IMG/VR virus record: IMGVR_UViG_3300009514_000014
Location: 19,956 to 83,955 of that record
Source: a virus
Strand: one strand, 5' to 3'
Length of the DNA: 64,000 bases
Below the pieces are notes generated by a model. The model did not search any database. It was given only the letters and a program-made list of their open reading frames with translations, and was not told the DNA's origin. The position numbers and the translations under genes are program-made. This document shows positions 6,360 to 12,718 of this stretch, piece after piece (the stretch's first letter is position 1; the number at the start of each line of letters is the position of its first letter).

Positions 6360-6815
6360 CTATTCGGCGGATGCGTCCTGAACGTCGGGCGCGTCTGGCT
6401 GCACTGACGTCGGCGGCTCTGAACGATCGTCCGACGAGTCATTCGATTGAGGCGATGATTCAGACGTCTCGGCCGGGATGGGGGATGCCTTGGTACCGTC
6501 TGCCACCTTCGCTAATTGTTCCAGCTGGTGCACCGAGTAAGTCAGGAAATCAGCGGCGATAATCCGCAACACCTCGATACTGACAGGGTTGTGTCCACCC
6601 TTGATGATTTGTGGTTTGCCATCCGGACTCAGTCGCCAGCCTCGTTGCAGCAAGCGACCCGTGAACAGGTCAAAGTTCTTGTCTGCTTCTACCTTCCGCA
6701 GTTGTCGCAGCTCTTGCAGCCATAACGACAGTTGTCGGTGTTCTCGTCCTCGTTCGTCGTCGCTCTCGCCGCCGATTTGTGCGGCGTGATTGATCGCATC
6801 GTTCAAGCTTTTCAT
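6360..6815 (-). CDS. Hypothetical protein, leftward in the tRNA region
   Basis: 151 residues from an ATG preceded by GGAGG on the minus strand (6822-6826). Residues 1-110 are helical and charged; the C-terminal ~45 residues are Ser/Pro/Asp-rich and probably disordered. No family recognised. It is the only leftward gene between the tmRNA and tRNA-Thr(GGT). Confidence 0.65.
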   Translation of the reverse strand: MKSLNDAINHAAQIGGESDDERGREHRQLSLWLQELRQLRKVEADKNFDLFTGRLLQRGWRLSPDGKPQIIKGGHNPVSIEVLRIIAADFLTYSVHQLEQLAKVADGTKASPIPAETSESSPQSNDSSDDRSEPPTSVQPDAPDVQDASAE

Positions 6816-6847
6816 TTTTGTCCTCCGTGGACACACTACTACAATCT

Positions 6848-6920
6848 GCCGGCGAAGCTCAATAGGCAGAGCGCCTGCTTGGTATGCAGGAGGTTATCGG
6901 TTCAATTCCGATCGTCGGCT
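6848..6920 (+). tRNA. tRNA-Thr(GGT)
   Basis: Acceptor GCCGGCG pairs with CGTCGGC (one G-T); anticodon stem CCTGC/GCAGG, loop TTGGTAT giving GGT; T arm ATCGG/CCGAT. With CGT and TGT genes, all threonine codons are covered. Confidence 0.92.
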
Positions 6921-6987
6921 CTCCGAATTAATGGGGTACTACAATAGGTAAACGAGGTACTTTCGCGATTCGAGTACCGCATTTGTA

Positions 6988-7058
6988 GGGTACGCGCTGG
7001 GTTACGCTCACTGGTCTCCAAAACCGGTTGGATGCGGGGTTCGATTCCCTGGTGCCCT
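6988..7058 (+). tRNA. tRNA-Trp(CCA)
   Basis: Acceptor GGGTACG against GGTGCCC (six pairs, last mismatched), anticodon stem CTGGT/ACCGG, loop CTCCAAA giving CCA, T loop TTCGATT. Confidence 0.85.
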
Positions 7059-7067
7059 GTAGTCACC

Positions 7068-7112
7068 GCAGAGGTGGAGACTGCGAGTTCATGTCGCAGT
7101 GGGACCTCAATG
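7068..7112 (+). other. Structured inverted repeat between tRNA genes
   Basis: GAGGT (7072-7076) pairs with ACCTC further on, and ACTGCGA pairs with TCGCAGT around a GTTCATG loop, making a two-part hairpin with a T-arm-like tip. A second D-arm-like hairpin, GTGC...GCAC with GACGGA loop, follows at about 7112-7125. No complete tRNA could be built. It could be a broken or permuted tRNA. Confidence 0.35.
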
Positions 7113-7147
7113 TGCGACGGAGCACTCTGCGCTGTTGGTGGCTTTAT

Positions 7148-7327
7148 GGGCTTGTGGCCGAATGGAACGGCGGCTGTGCCCCTGCGAAGCGAGCGAACCA
7201 GTTGATCATGGGGAGTGGACTTTGCGGGCGGACACCGGGGGCGTCCAATACATTGTTGGACCCAGCAGTGTGGCGGAGATCGCGTCCCTCGCTAATGTGG
7301 TTGCAGGTTCGAATCCTGCCAAGTCCA
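7148..7327 (+). tRNA. Interrupted tRNA-like gene, anticodon unresolved
   Basis: GGGCTTG (7148-7154) pairs over 7 bp with CAAGTCC (7320-7326), discriminator A. A standard class II-type D arm (GCC, loop GAATGGAAC, GGC) follows the 5' strand, and a perfect T arm (GCAGG, loop TTCGAAT, CCTGC) precedes the 3' strand. About 130 nt lie between, roughly 90 more than a normal tRNA. The strand GCTG after the D arm could pair with CAGC at 7263-7266, placing the interruption in the anticodon loop. An alternative 9-bp pairing of AGTGGACTT (7215) with AAGTCCACT also exists. The flanks seen at 2.4-3.5 kb are not recognisable here. Confidence 0.45.
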
Positions 7328-7332
7328 CTTTT

Positions 7333-7405
7333 GAGTCCATAGCCAAGACGGTAAGGCAGCCGCCTGCAAAGCGGCCAATCCTCGGTTCGATTCCGAGTGG
7401 ACTCT
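7333..7405 (+). tRNA. tRNA-Cys(GCA)
   Basis: Acceptor GAGTCCA pairs with TGGACTC; D stem GCC/GGC; anticodon stem GCCGC/GCGGC with loop CTGCAAA giving GCA; T arm CTCGG/CCGAG. Confidence 0.92.
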
Positions 7406-7410
7406 CTTTT

Positions 7411-7479
7411 GCTCTGCGGTAAGGATGCCAGGCAGGCCTTCTAAGCTAGCTGTGCCAGGTTCGATTCCTGGGCAGAGTG
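7411..7479 (+). tRNA. tRNA-Arg(TCT), short D region
   Basis: Acceptor GCTCTGC pairs with GCAGAGT; T arm CCAGG/CCTGG with loop TTCGATT; anticodon loop CTTCTAA giving TCT, but the stem CAGGC/GCTAG has one mismatch. The D region is shortened (GGTA/TGCC with a 4-nt loop), and the whole gene is only 69 nt. It may be functional but is atypical. Confidence 0.65.
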
Positions 7480-7501
7480 AATTCGTGCTACGCTGCGTGA
7501 C

Positions 7502-7723
7502 ATGCATGAGTGGCAAGAGGATTGGAAAGAGCAACCGGGTTGTCGCGGAGACGCCCGACGATGTAGCTGCATATACTGCCATGGCCGACCGTGGGGTTGT
7601 GCGCACTGCTACGTTTGTTCCAGCTGCAAACGCCCCGTCCTGCTGTACGCAGCAGGCCACCCGCAGGGGTTGACACCGATACCGTGCAAATGCGCTGATG
7701 AAAAAGCGCTGATGAGAAAGTGA
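7502..7723 (+). CDS. Cysteine-rich small protein (zinc-ribbon-like)
   Basis: 73 residues with nine cysteines, including CSCIYC, CAHCYVCSSC and a later CKC, spaced as in zinc-binding ribbons. It lies directly upstream of the next gene (6-nt gap) and begins soon after tRNA-Arg. No strong Shine-Dalgarno sequence is seen. An ORF on the opposite strand overlaps but has no plausible start signal. Confidence 0.5.
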   Translation: MHEWQEDWKEQPGCRGDARRCSCIYCHGRPWGCAHCYVCSSCKRPVLLYAAGHPQGLTPIPCKCADEKALMRK

Positions 7724-7729
7724 ACGTGG

Positions 7730-8011
7730 ATGGCCGACTTTTACACCGACGACGATCTGGACAAGCTCTACAACAGGATTGACACCTTGTTGCGCAGTGG
7801 GGACTTGGACGCCATCAACGAAGAGCTCAGGAAATGCGTTACGCGCATCGACAAGATGTGCGTCATGGAAATGATTGGCTACCTGACAATCACATTTGCT
7901 GCAGCTAAAAACCTCTCGTGTCGACCTCTACTAGTTAACGCCGTGCGCACCGAGATGGCACGACGCGGAATGTCGAACGCAGAGATTGCAGCGGAGCTCT
8001 ACGGATTGTAA
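7730..8011 (+). CDS. Small acidic helical protein
   Basis: 93 residues, beginning MADFYTDDDLDKLYNRID, almost entirely helical by composition. A C-terminal NAEIAAELYGL resembles the end of a helix-turn-helix but is too short to call. It ends 1 nt before tRNA-Arg(CCT). Function unknown. Confidence 0.65.
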   Translation: MADFYTDDDLDKLYNRIDTLLRSGDLDAINEELRKCVTRIDKMCVMEMIGYLTITFAAAKNLSCRPLLVNAVRTEMARRGMSNAEIAAELYGL

Positions 8012-8012
8012 T

Positions 8013-8086
8013 GGCCTCGTGCCCAAATGGAGAAGGGAACGGTTTCCTAAACCGTCAATGTGCAGGTTCGAGTCCTGCCGAGGTCG
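8013..8086 (+). tRNA. tRNA-Arg(CCT)
   Basis: Acceptor GGCCTCG pairs with CGAGGTC; D stem CCC/GGG; anticodon stem ACGGT/ACCGT with loop TTCCTAA giving CCT; T arm GCAGG/CCTGC. Confidence 0.9.
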
Positions 8087-8096
8087 AGCGATAATG

Positions 8097-8129
8097 CCAG
8101 GGCAGCAGCAATGGCTGCGGCTGCCCTGG
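8097..8129 (+). other. Strong stem-loop between tRNA genes
   Basis: CCAGGGCAGC (8097-8106) pairs perfectly with GCTGCCCTGG (8120-8129) around a 13-nt loop. There is no T-run on either side, so it is more likely a processing or stability element than a classical terminator. Confidence 0.5.
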
Positions 8130-8178
8130 GCCTAACCGGAGGGCGTGCCTGACCGGCTCTAGGACGCAGAGACAGCCT

Positions 8179-8250
8179 GGGAGTGTAACTCAGTGGAAGA
8201 GTGTTTGCTTTACACGCAAGTGGCCGGAGGTTCGAATCCTCTCACTCCCA
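8179..8250 (+). tRNA. tRNA-Val(TAC)
   Basis: Acceptor GGGAGTG pairs with CACTCCC; D stem ACTC/GAGT; anticodon stem TTTGC/GCAAG with loop TTTACAC giving TAC; T arm GGAGG/CCTCT. Confidence 0.9.
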
Positions 8251-8254
8251 TCAT

Positions 8255-8327
8255 GCCGCCATCGTCTAACGGAAAAGGACGCAGGTCTTCGGAACCTGCC
8301 ATGAGGGTTCGAATCCTTCTGGCGGTG
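8255..8327 (+). tRNA. tRNA-Arg(TCG)
   Basis: Acceptor GCCGCCA pairs with TGGCGGT (first pair G-T), discriminator G; anticodon stem CAGGT/ACCTG with loop CTTCGGA giving TCG; T arm GAGGG/CCTTC. Confidence 0.88.
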
Positions 8328-8333
8328 ATCAAG

Positions 8334-8366
8334 AAAAAACGCCCCCCGGTTCTTACCGGGAGGCGT
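8334..8366 (-). terminator. Rho-independent terminator for leftward transcription
   Basis: On the minus strand, ACGCCTCCCGGT and ACCGGGGGGCGT form a 12-bp stem with one mismatch and a 4-nt loop, followed at once by six T. It would stop leftward transcripts coming from the membrane-protein gene at 9113-9718. Confidence 0.65.
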
Positions 8367-8431
8367 CAGGGGCGATGTGCCCTCCACCATCCACTCGTTC
8401 GCATGAGGGGAACGCACAAGGTATCATCTTT

Positions 8432-8504
8432 GGGTGTGTAGCTCAACCGGAAGAGCGTCTGCGCGACATGCAGAAGGTAGGGGGTTCGACACCCTCCACG
8501 CCCA
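8432..8504 (+). tRNA. tRNA-Val(GAC) with C at position 33
   Basis: Acceptor GGGTGTG pairs with CACGCCC; D stem GCTC/GAGC; anticodon stem TCTGC/GCAGA; T arm GGGGG/CCCTC. The loop is GCGACAT, giving anticodon GAC, but position 33, almost always U, is C. Otherwise a regular tRNA. Confidence 0.82.
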
Positions 8505-8517
8505 CTAGGAGCTCGAG

Positions 8518-9135
8518 ATGGCCGTCGACATCAAAGACCAGTACGAAGTAGTCCTAGAGCGGCGTGTAGTGCCCCAGCCGGTGCCAGCACTGTCTGAGGG
8601 TGGTGATTGCGCTGCCTGCGTCTTGGCGGGCGTGACGGGCCTCTCCTTGGAGCTGGTGGTGGCTGAGCTGCTCAACGACAAGGACAGTGTCGGCTACTTC
8701 GATACTCGGACGGCTCTCGAGATTGCGCACAACGAAGGGCTCCTTGATCGTGTCGTCACCGACATGCCCATGTGGGTAGAGCGCATCGGCAAGGCGGCGT
8801 GGGGGCACCCGAGTTGGGCCAACAGCATGGCCTGGTTCGAATATGTGCAGATGGCGATCGATGCAGGCTACTACGCCTTGGCGTCGATCAGCTTTGATGG
8901 CGGTGGCCCGCTCGTCGACACCGATCATGCAGTGCTTATCTGCGGTGTGAAGCAGTGGATAGAACCGCATCCGACAGTGGAAGGCGCCGGTCGCTACATG
9001 CACTCCATACTGGTGAGCTGCAGCGCGAAGAGCTCGCCTGCCGAGTACTGGATCGACGCTGAAAAGTTTCTGACAGAGTTTGGCGGATTCAACGTGATGC
9101 TTGCCCGTCCGGCTAAGCTCTTAAACGGTCGTTGA
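8518..9135 (+). CDS. Putative cysteine-protease-fold protein
   Basis: 205 residues. A GGDCAACVLAGV segment (residues ~27-38) followed by a late TDHAVLICGVK (His in a strand, ~145-155) and a WIDAEKFLTEFGG segment resembles the Cys...His layout of papain-like or C39-like folds. Peptidase activity is not proven; non-peptidase relatives are common. GAGCTCGAG precedes the start. The 3' end overlaps the converging membrane-protein gene by 23 nt. Confidence 0.6.
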   Translation: MAVDIKDQYEVVLERRVVPQPVPALSEGGDCAACVLAGVTGLSLELVVAELLNDKDSVGYFDTRTALEIAHNEGLLDRVVTDMPMWVERIGKAAWGHPSWANSMAWFEYVQMAIDAGYYALASISFDGGGPLVDTDHAVLICGVKQWIEPHPTVEGAGRYMHSILVSCSAKSSPAEYWIDAEKFLTEFGGFNVMLARPAKLLNGR

Positions 9136-9718
9136 GTCGTACGCTCTTTCTGACTGACTGCACGATTCCGTAAGTCGTCAGGATGCCACCAAACACTGCA
9201 ACGGCGACTAAGATGAGCACGAGTTTGTCTTTGCCGTTGCTGTTGTCCCCGCTGAAGAAATCGCCTGTGCGGTCAAAGGCGCCGGGCAGGTGGCGTGCGG
9301 CGGACATCATGTTGTTGATTTGAGCGAAGGTGTTCCAGCCGGTGATCAGCATGTCGGTGCCTGAACGGCGTCTCGCCAGAGCGCGCCACGAGTGGATAGT
9401 GATCGCTAGGCCACTGCCAAGGATGGGGAGGATGATGACGATGTAGCCTAAGTCAGCGAAGGCTTGCAAGGTCTTCGGATCGAGCAGCACGGTTGTGGCT
9501 TTTGTCGCCTCGTCGGTTGTTGTGATGTTGATGCATATGAAACCAAGGATCACCATGTAGCACCAGGTGAATCCGCAAGCGCTCATCGTGCCGCCCATCC
9601 AGTTCATGAAATGAGCGAAGCCGCCCTTTGCCTTGGTGGAGTCCCAAGTATGGCCGACGCCCCAGGCGTTGAAGATTGAAATACTGAGATTGAGCACAAA
9701 GAAAATGAACAAGGTCAT
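9113..9718 (-). CDS. Multi-pass membrane protein
   Basis: 201 residues from an ATG with AGGAGG 9 nt upstream on the minus strand. Four hydrophobic segments are visible (about residues 5-22, 45-65, 88-112 and 172-192), with a loop containing a run of Thr residues. It is a single leftward gene ending toward the terminator at 8334-8366. Function unknown; superinfection exclusion or envelope modification are possibilities. Confidence 0.7.
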   Translation of the reverse strand: MTLFIFFVLNLSISIFNAWGVGHTWDSTKAKGGFAHFMNWMGGTMSACGFTWCYMVILGFICINITTTDEATKATTVLLDPKTLQAFADLGYIVIILPILGSGLAITIHSWRALARRRSGTDMLITGWNTFAQINNMMSAARHLPGAFDRTGDFFSGDNSNGKDKLVLILVAVAVFGGILTTYGIVQSVRKSVRLNDRLRA

Positions 9719-9843
9719 CCCGAAATTTCCTCCTACGGTACGAGGTTGCACTCCTCGTGCCGGTTGTTTTTCAAGTAATGTACACGAGTGCGACAAGAAG
9801 TAATAGGTGCGAATTGCCACTGCGTGGTGACTTACGCCGATAC

Positions 9844-9916
9844 GGCCCCGTGATCTAGATGGATGGGTGCCGCTCTACGAAAGCGGTCTACGCAGGTTCG
9901 AGTCCTGCCGGGGTCA
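9844..9916 (+). tRNA. tRNA-Arg(ACG)
   Basis: Acceptor GGCCCCG pairs with CGGGGTC; anticodon stem CCGCT/AGCGG with loop CTACGAA giving ACG; T arm GCAGG/CCTGC. Confidence 0.88.
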
Positions 9917-9921
9917 TTTAT

Positions 9922-10005
9922 GCCGAGGTGGCGAAGTTGGTATACGCGCGAGGTTTAGGTTCTCGTGGTCGAAAGACCGTAGGGGTTCGACTCCCCTCCT
10001 CGGTA
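9922..10005 (+). tRNA. tRNA-Leu(TAG)
   Basis: Class II gene. Acceptor GCCGAGG pairs with CCTCGGT; D stem GCG/CGC; anticodon stem CGAGG/TCTCG, loop TTTAGGT giving TAG; variable stem GGTC/GACC. Confidence 0.92.
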
Positions 10006-10008
10006 CTT

Positions 10009-10080
10009 GGTGGTAGGGAGGAATAGGATCCTCATCGGTCTCATACGCCGTGAAAGCCAGTTCGATTCTGGATACCACCA
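10009..10080 (+). tRNA. tRNA-Met/Ile2 (CAT)
   Basis: Acceptor GGTGGTA pairs fully with TACCACC, discriminator A; D stem GAGG/CCTC; four anticodon pairs CGGT/GCCG around loop CTCATAC giving CAT. Whether it is elongator Met or the lysidine-modified Ile tRNA cannot be decided by eye. Confidence 0.85.
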
Positions 10081-10085
10081 CTCGT

Positions 10086-10160
10086 GTCGGAGTGACGGGA
10101 AGTGGCATACCTACTGGATTTAAAATCCGGTGAGTGGGGGTTCGACTCCCCCCTCCGATA
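10086..10160 (+). tRNA. tRNA with TAA anticodon (Leu) and a short variable loop
   Basis: Acceptor GTCGGAG pairs with CTCCGAT; anticodon stem CTGGA/TCCGG, loop TTTAAAA giving TAA (UUA leucine codon); T arm GGGGG/CCCCC. The D arm looks like leucine tRNA, but the variable region is only 5 nt instead of a long arm. Confidence 0.82.
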
Positions 10161-10162
10161 AA

Positions 10163-10236
10163 CGGGATGTGGCCCAATCTGGTAGGGCGTTCGGCTGGGG
10201 GCCGAAAGATTGCTGGTTCAAATCCAGTCGTCCCGA
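10163..10236 (+). tRNA. tRNA-Pro(GGG)
   Basis: Acceptor CGGGATG pairs with CGTCCCG; D stem GCCC/GGGC; anticodon stem TTCGG/CCGAA with loop CTGGGGG giving GGG; T loop TTCAAAT. Confidence 0.9.
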
Positions 10237-10246
10237 TGATAGATTC

Positions 10247-10330
10247 GACCAGGTGGCGGAACTGGTAGACGCAGCAGTCTGAGAGGCTGCCGGCAGAAAT
10301 GCCGTGGGGGTTCGACTCCCCCTCTGGTCA
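10247..10330 (+). tRNA. tRNA-Leu(GAG)
   Basis: Class II gene. Acceptor GACCAGG against TCTGGTC; D stem GCG/CGC; anticodon stem GCAGT/GCTGC, loop CTGAGAG giving GAG; variable stem CGGC/GCCG. Confidence 0.9.
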
Positions 10331-10331
10331 A

Positions 10332-10535
10332 ATGAGAGTAACGAAACAAGATACGACAGAGATCTTGCGTCTCGTCAAACGTATCAGAAGAGATAGTGCA
10401 TCGGCACACCATATCCGTTATGATGACGACCGAGGTCATCTCTGGACGATCAAAAATGCCCAGGAAGAAGAGCTCGGCGTCGCGTGGTTCGGCGCCGATG
10501 GAGGCCCACACTTTAGTGTAACGAGAGCTCCATGA
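10332..10535 (+). CDS. Small hypothetical protein
   Basis: 67 residues starting 2 nt after the tRNA-Leu(GAG) end. N-terminal helix rich in Arg and Lys, then short strands (HLWTIKN, LGVAWFG). It overlaps the next gene by ATGA, so the two are translationally coupled. No family recognised. Confidence 0.6.
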   Translation: MRVTKQDTTEILRLVKRIRRDSASAHHIRYDDDRGHLWTIKNAQEEELGVAWFGADGGPHFSVTRAP

Positions 10536-10714
10536 ACAAGATAACCTTGGAAACCGTAGACGGTGACTTTGTCAGCTTGGCGCAAATTCCACCGTATAAA
10601 GAACTGCCGGGTGTCGTGATATGGGGCCAGCGCTATTTTGTGCTGCATTCTATCAACGAAGGACGACCCGCGTTCCGCGAGACATTTTTGGCTGTTGCGA
10701 CAACATTGGATTGA
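10532..10714 (+). CDS. Small hypothetical protein
   Basis: 60 residues, strand-rich (ITLETVDGDFVSL, VVIWGQRYFVL), coupled by an ATGA overlap to the gene before it. The stop codon TGA is directly followed by tRNA-Leu(CAA). No family recognised. Confidence 0.6.
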   Translation: MNKITLETVDGDFVSLAQIPPYKELPGVVIWGQRYFVLHSINEGRPAFRETFLAVATTLD

Positions 10715-10799
10715 GGCAAAGTGGCGGAATTGGCATACGCGCTGGGTTCAAAACCCGGTGGTCCTTGTGACCGTGGGGGTTCGAGTCCCCCCTTTGCTA
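10715..10799 (+). tRNA. tRNA-Leu(CAA)
   Basis: Class II gene. Acceptor GGCAAAG pairs with CTTTGCT; D stem GCG/CGC; anticodon stem CTGGG/CCCGG, loop TTCAAAA giving CAA; variable stem GGTC/GACC. It makes leucine one of the best-covered amino acids here. Confidence 0.92.
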
Positions 10800-10830
10800 T
10801 CGAAACGTGACCATGATCGACTAACCCATT

Positions 10831-10850
10831 GCCCGAGAACCGTCTCGGGC
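10831..10850 (+). other. Stem-loop upstream of the HNH gene
   Basis: GCCCGAGA and TCTCGGGC form an 8-bp perfect stem with an ACCG loop. No T-run follows, so it is probably an mRNA-stability or processing hairpin between tRNA-Leu(CAA) and the HNH gene. Confidence 0.45.
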
Positions 10851-10903
10851 GAGGAGCCGCAACAATGAACTGGCCTCAACAGTAGAGGACCCCGAGGTGC
10901 ACC

Positions 10904-11407
10904 ATGCGAACACTAGTACTCACGAATGGCTATGAGCCCATCAACACTACCTCTTGGCGACGAGCATTGAAGATGCTCACGTTGGGGAAATGTGAAGTCG
11001 TGGAGACCTACGATCGCAAGATCCGCACATCGCATGTTGCGGTGAAGATGCCAGCCGTCATTCGCTTGGTCCACACCATCGTAAAGCGAAAGCAACGTAT
11101 CAAGTACGGCAAGCTCAGCATCTTCGCTCGAGACCGTTGGACTTGCCAGTACTGCGGTCAAGAGAAGAACATCAACGAGCTGACAAGAGATCATGTCCTC
11201 CCTAAGGCACAGGGTGGACGGAGCAACTGGGAAAACGTTGTCGCCGCTTGCCAAACTTGCAACGCGGACAAAGGCAACCGAACCCCGCAACAGGCGGGCA
11301 TGGCGCTTTTGACGAAGCCACGCAAGCCGACATGGATTCCGCTGTTGACGGTGCGCATCGGCCGTGCTGCAATGCCGCCACCGTGGAAGCCGTATTGCTA
11401 CTCATAA
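10904..11407 (+). CDS. HNH endonuclease
   Basis: 167 residues. The C-terminal half holds CQYCG...RDHVLPKAQGG...NVVAACQTCNADKG, the full HNH signature with two CxxC zinc pairs and the catalytic His of DHV. The N-terminal ~70 residues (VLTNGYEPINTTSWRRAL) are the usual lead-in of the family widespread in phages and bacteria. Free-standing HNH enzymes in phage tRNA clusters are often mobile. It is followed by a strong terminator. Confidence 0.9.
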   Translation: MRTLVLTNGYEPINTTSWRRALKMLTLGKCEVVETYDRKIRTSHVAVKMPAVIRLVHTIVKRKQRIKYGKLSIFARDRWTCQYCGQEKNINELTRDHVLPKAQGGRSNWENVVAACQTCNADKGNRTPQQAGMALLTKPRKPTWIPLLTVRIGRAAMPPPWKPYCYS

Positions 11408-11416
11408 GTCTCGCAC

Positions 11417-11451
11417 CCCCACCCGGAAATACCGGGTGGGGATTTCTTTTT
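11417..11451 (+). terminator. Rho-independent terminator after the HNH gene
   Basis: CCCCACCCGG and CCGGGTGGGG form a perfect 10-bp stem with an AAATA loop, followed by ATTTCTTTTT. It separates the HNH transcript from tRNA-Ser(TGA), which starts 1 nt later. Confidence 0.88.
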
Positions 11452-11538
11452 GGAGAGGCTGGGAATTGGTGATCCTCACGGTCTTGAAAACCGCAGGCAG
11501 CGGAAGCCGCCTTGAGGGTTCAAATCCCTCTCTCTCCG
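11452..11538 (+). tRNA. tRNA-Ser(TGA)
   Basis: Class II gene. Acceptor GGAGAGG pairs with TCTCTCC and discriminator G, typical of serine. Anticodon stem ACGGT/ACCGC, loop CTTGAAA giving TGA; long variable arm with GGC/GCC; T arm GAGGG/CCCTC. Confidence 0.92.
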
Positions 11539-11551
11539 TAGGAGCAATCGA

Positions 11552-12226
11552 ATGGCGATAGAACCCAAAGACCGGCTCATCTTTGCCCTCGACGTCCCGG
11601 ACGAACAGACGGCCAAGCGCTACGCTCGCATGCTCAAAGATCACGTCTGGGGCTTCAAGGTCGGACTCGAGCTCTACACAGCAGCTGGTCCCAACCTCGT
11701 CAGAGACCTGACCTTCATGGGGTATAACGTCTTCCTCGACTTGAAGCTCTACGACATCCCGACGACCGTCGTGCGCACGCTCAAGATCATCGACAAGATG
11801 GACGTGACCATGACGACCATTCATGCTCGCCGCGAGCAGATGATGGCAGCACGTGACGCCGACCTGAAGGTAGGAGTCATTGGCGTCACGGTGTTGACCA
11901 GTGTCAAAGAAGACTCGCTGCCACAGGGCTTGTCCACTGTCGTTCTCGCCGGTCAGCGTGCAAATCAGGCGAAGTTGGCCGACATTCGTGGCATCGTCTG
12001 TGCCGGCACCGAAGTCGCCGTCATACGCAACCAGCTCGGTCCAGATCAAATCATCATCACGCCAGGCACCAGATCGCGTGGCGAGGAAGTGCATGACCAG
12101 AAGCGCGTAGTGACGCCCGGTGAGGCCATCCGCGCCGGTTCCGACATGCTGGTCATTGGCCGGCAAGTTCGAGACGCTGACGACCCTGTAGCAGCCATGG
12201 AGGCCATCGCCGGAGAGATTGCGTAG
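11552..12226 (+). CDS. pyrF: Orotidine 5'-phosphate decarboxylase
   Basis: 224 residues of the OMP decarboxylase TIM barrel. LIFALDVPD (residues ~9-17), the catalytic DLKLYDIPTT segment (Asp-Lys-Asp network, ~66-75), a VTVLTS strand and the C-terminal GTRS...VTPGEAIRAGSDMLVIGR phosphate-binding region are all present at full family length. It makes UMP from OMP in de novo pyrimidine synthesis and would raise UTP/CTP/dTTP supply, working with ThyX and the nucleoside kinase encoded at 20-27 kb. AGGAGCAATCGA precedes the ATG. Confidence 0.93.
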   Translation: MAIEPKDRLIFALDVPDEQTAKRYARMLKDHVWGFKVGLELYTAAGPNLVRDLTFMGYNVFLDLKLYDIPTTVVRTLKIIDKMDVTMTTIHARREQMMAARDADLKVGVIGVTVLTSVKEDSLPQGLSTVVLAGQRANQAKLADIRGIVCAGTEVAVIRNQLGPDQIIITPGTRSRGEEVHDQKRVVTPGEAIRAGSDMLVIGRQVRDADDPVAAMEAIAGEIA

Positions 12227-12228
12227 GC

Positions 12229-12678
12229 ATGGCGCGTCTACTGCCGCTGCTTGTGCTCCTTTATGTGTCAGGCTGCAGTGAAGAGGAATTCTTCGCTTGT
12301 ATTGGAAAGCCAGCGACTGGTGACTTGATCTACTTCGGCAGTGCCATGAACGATGCAAGTGTCGGCTGTGTGAACTGCCATCGTGAACGCAGAGATGGTG
12401 GTCCTGACATCTCAGGCCCTGAAGCCAAGATAGGCGTCTCGCATTCAGCGATCACTCAACTCGGCGCGCATCCCGTCGGTTCGAACTATCAAGCAGCAAA
12501 AAACTTCAACCCGAAACTCAATCTTCGAGAGATTGCCGACCTCGACGAGCGCATCGTGCTCGTCGACGGAACTGTGCAATGCGCAACATGCCACACTGAT
12601 CACACTGCAGGTGAGACACACGACACGGCATTACCCATGAAGGCCAGTGAGTTGTGCTTCGCCTGCCATGCAATGTAA
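12229..12678 (+). CDS. Triheme c-type cytochrome lipoprotein
   Basis: 149 residues. A short hydrophobic leader ends in a lipobox (YVSGC, Cys ~16), so the mature protein should be anchored to a membrane outside the cytoplasm. Three CxxCH haem-binding motifs are visible: CVNCH (~46), CATCH (~123) and CFACH (~145), the last two spaced as in the doubled-CXXCH family; several further His can serve as distal ligands. Haem attachment would rely on the host cytochrome c maturation system. It follows pyrF with a 2-nt gap. An electron-transfer role is inferred from the family. Confidence 0.88.
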   Translation: MARLLPLLVLLYVSGCSEEEFFACIGKPATGDLIYFGSAMNDASVGCVNCHRERRDGGPDISGPEAKIGVSHSAITQLGAHPVGSNYQAAKNFNPKLNLREIADLDERIVLVDGTVQCATCHTDHTAGETHDTALPMKASELCFACHAM

Positions 12679-12718
12679 CAAATCAGACGTCCAGCAAGGC
12701 GTCTGTAAGGGGGGCTAG

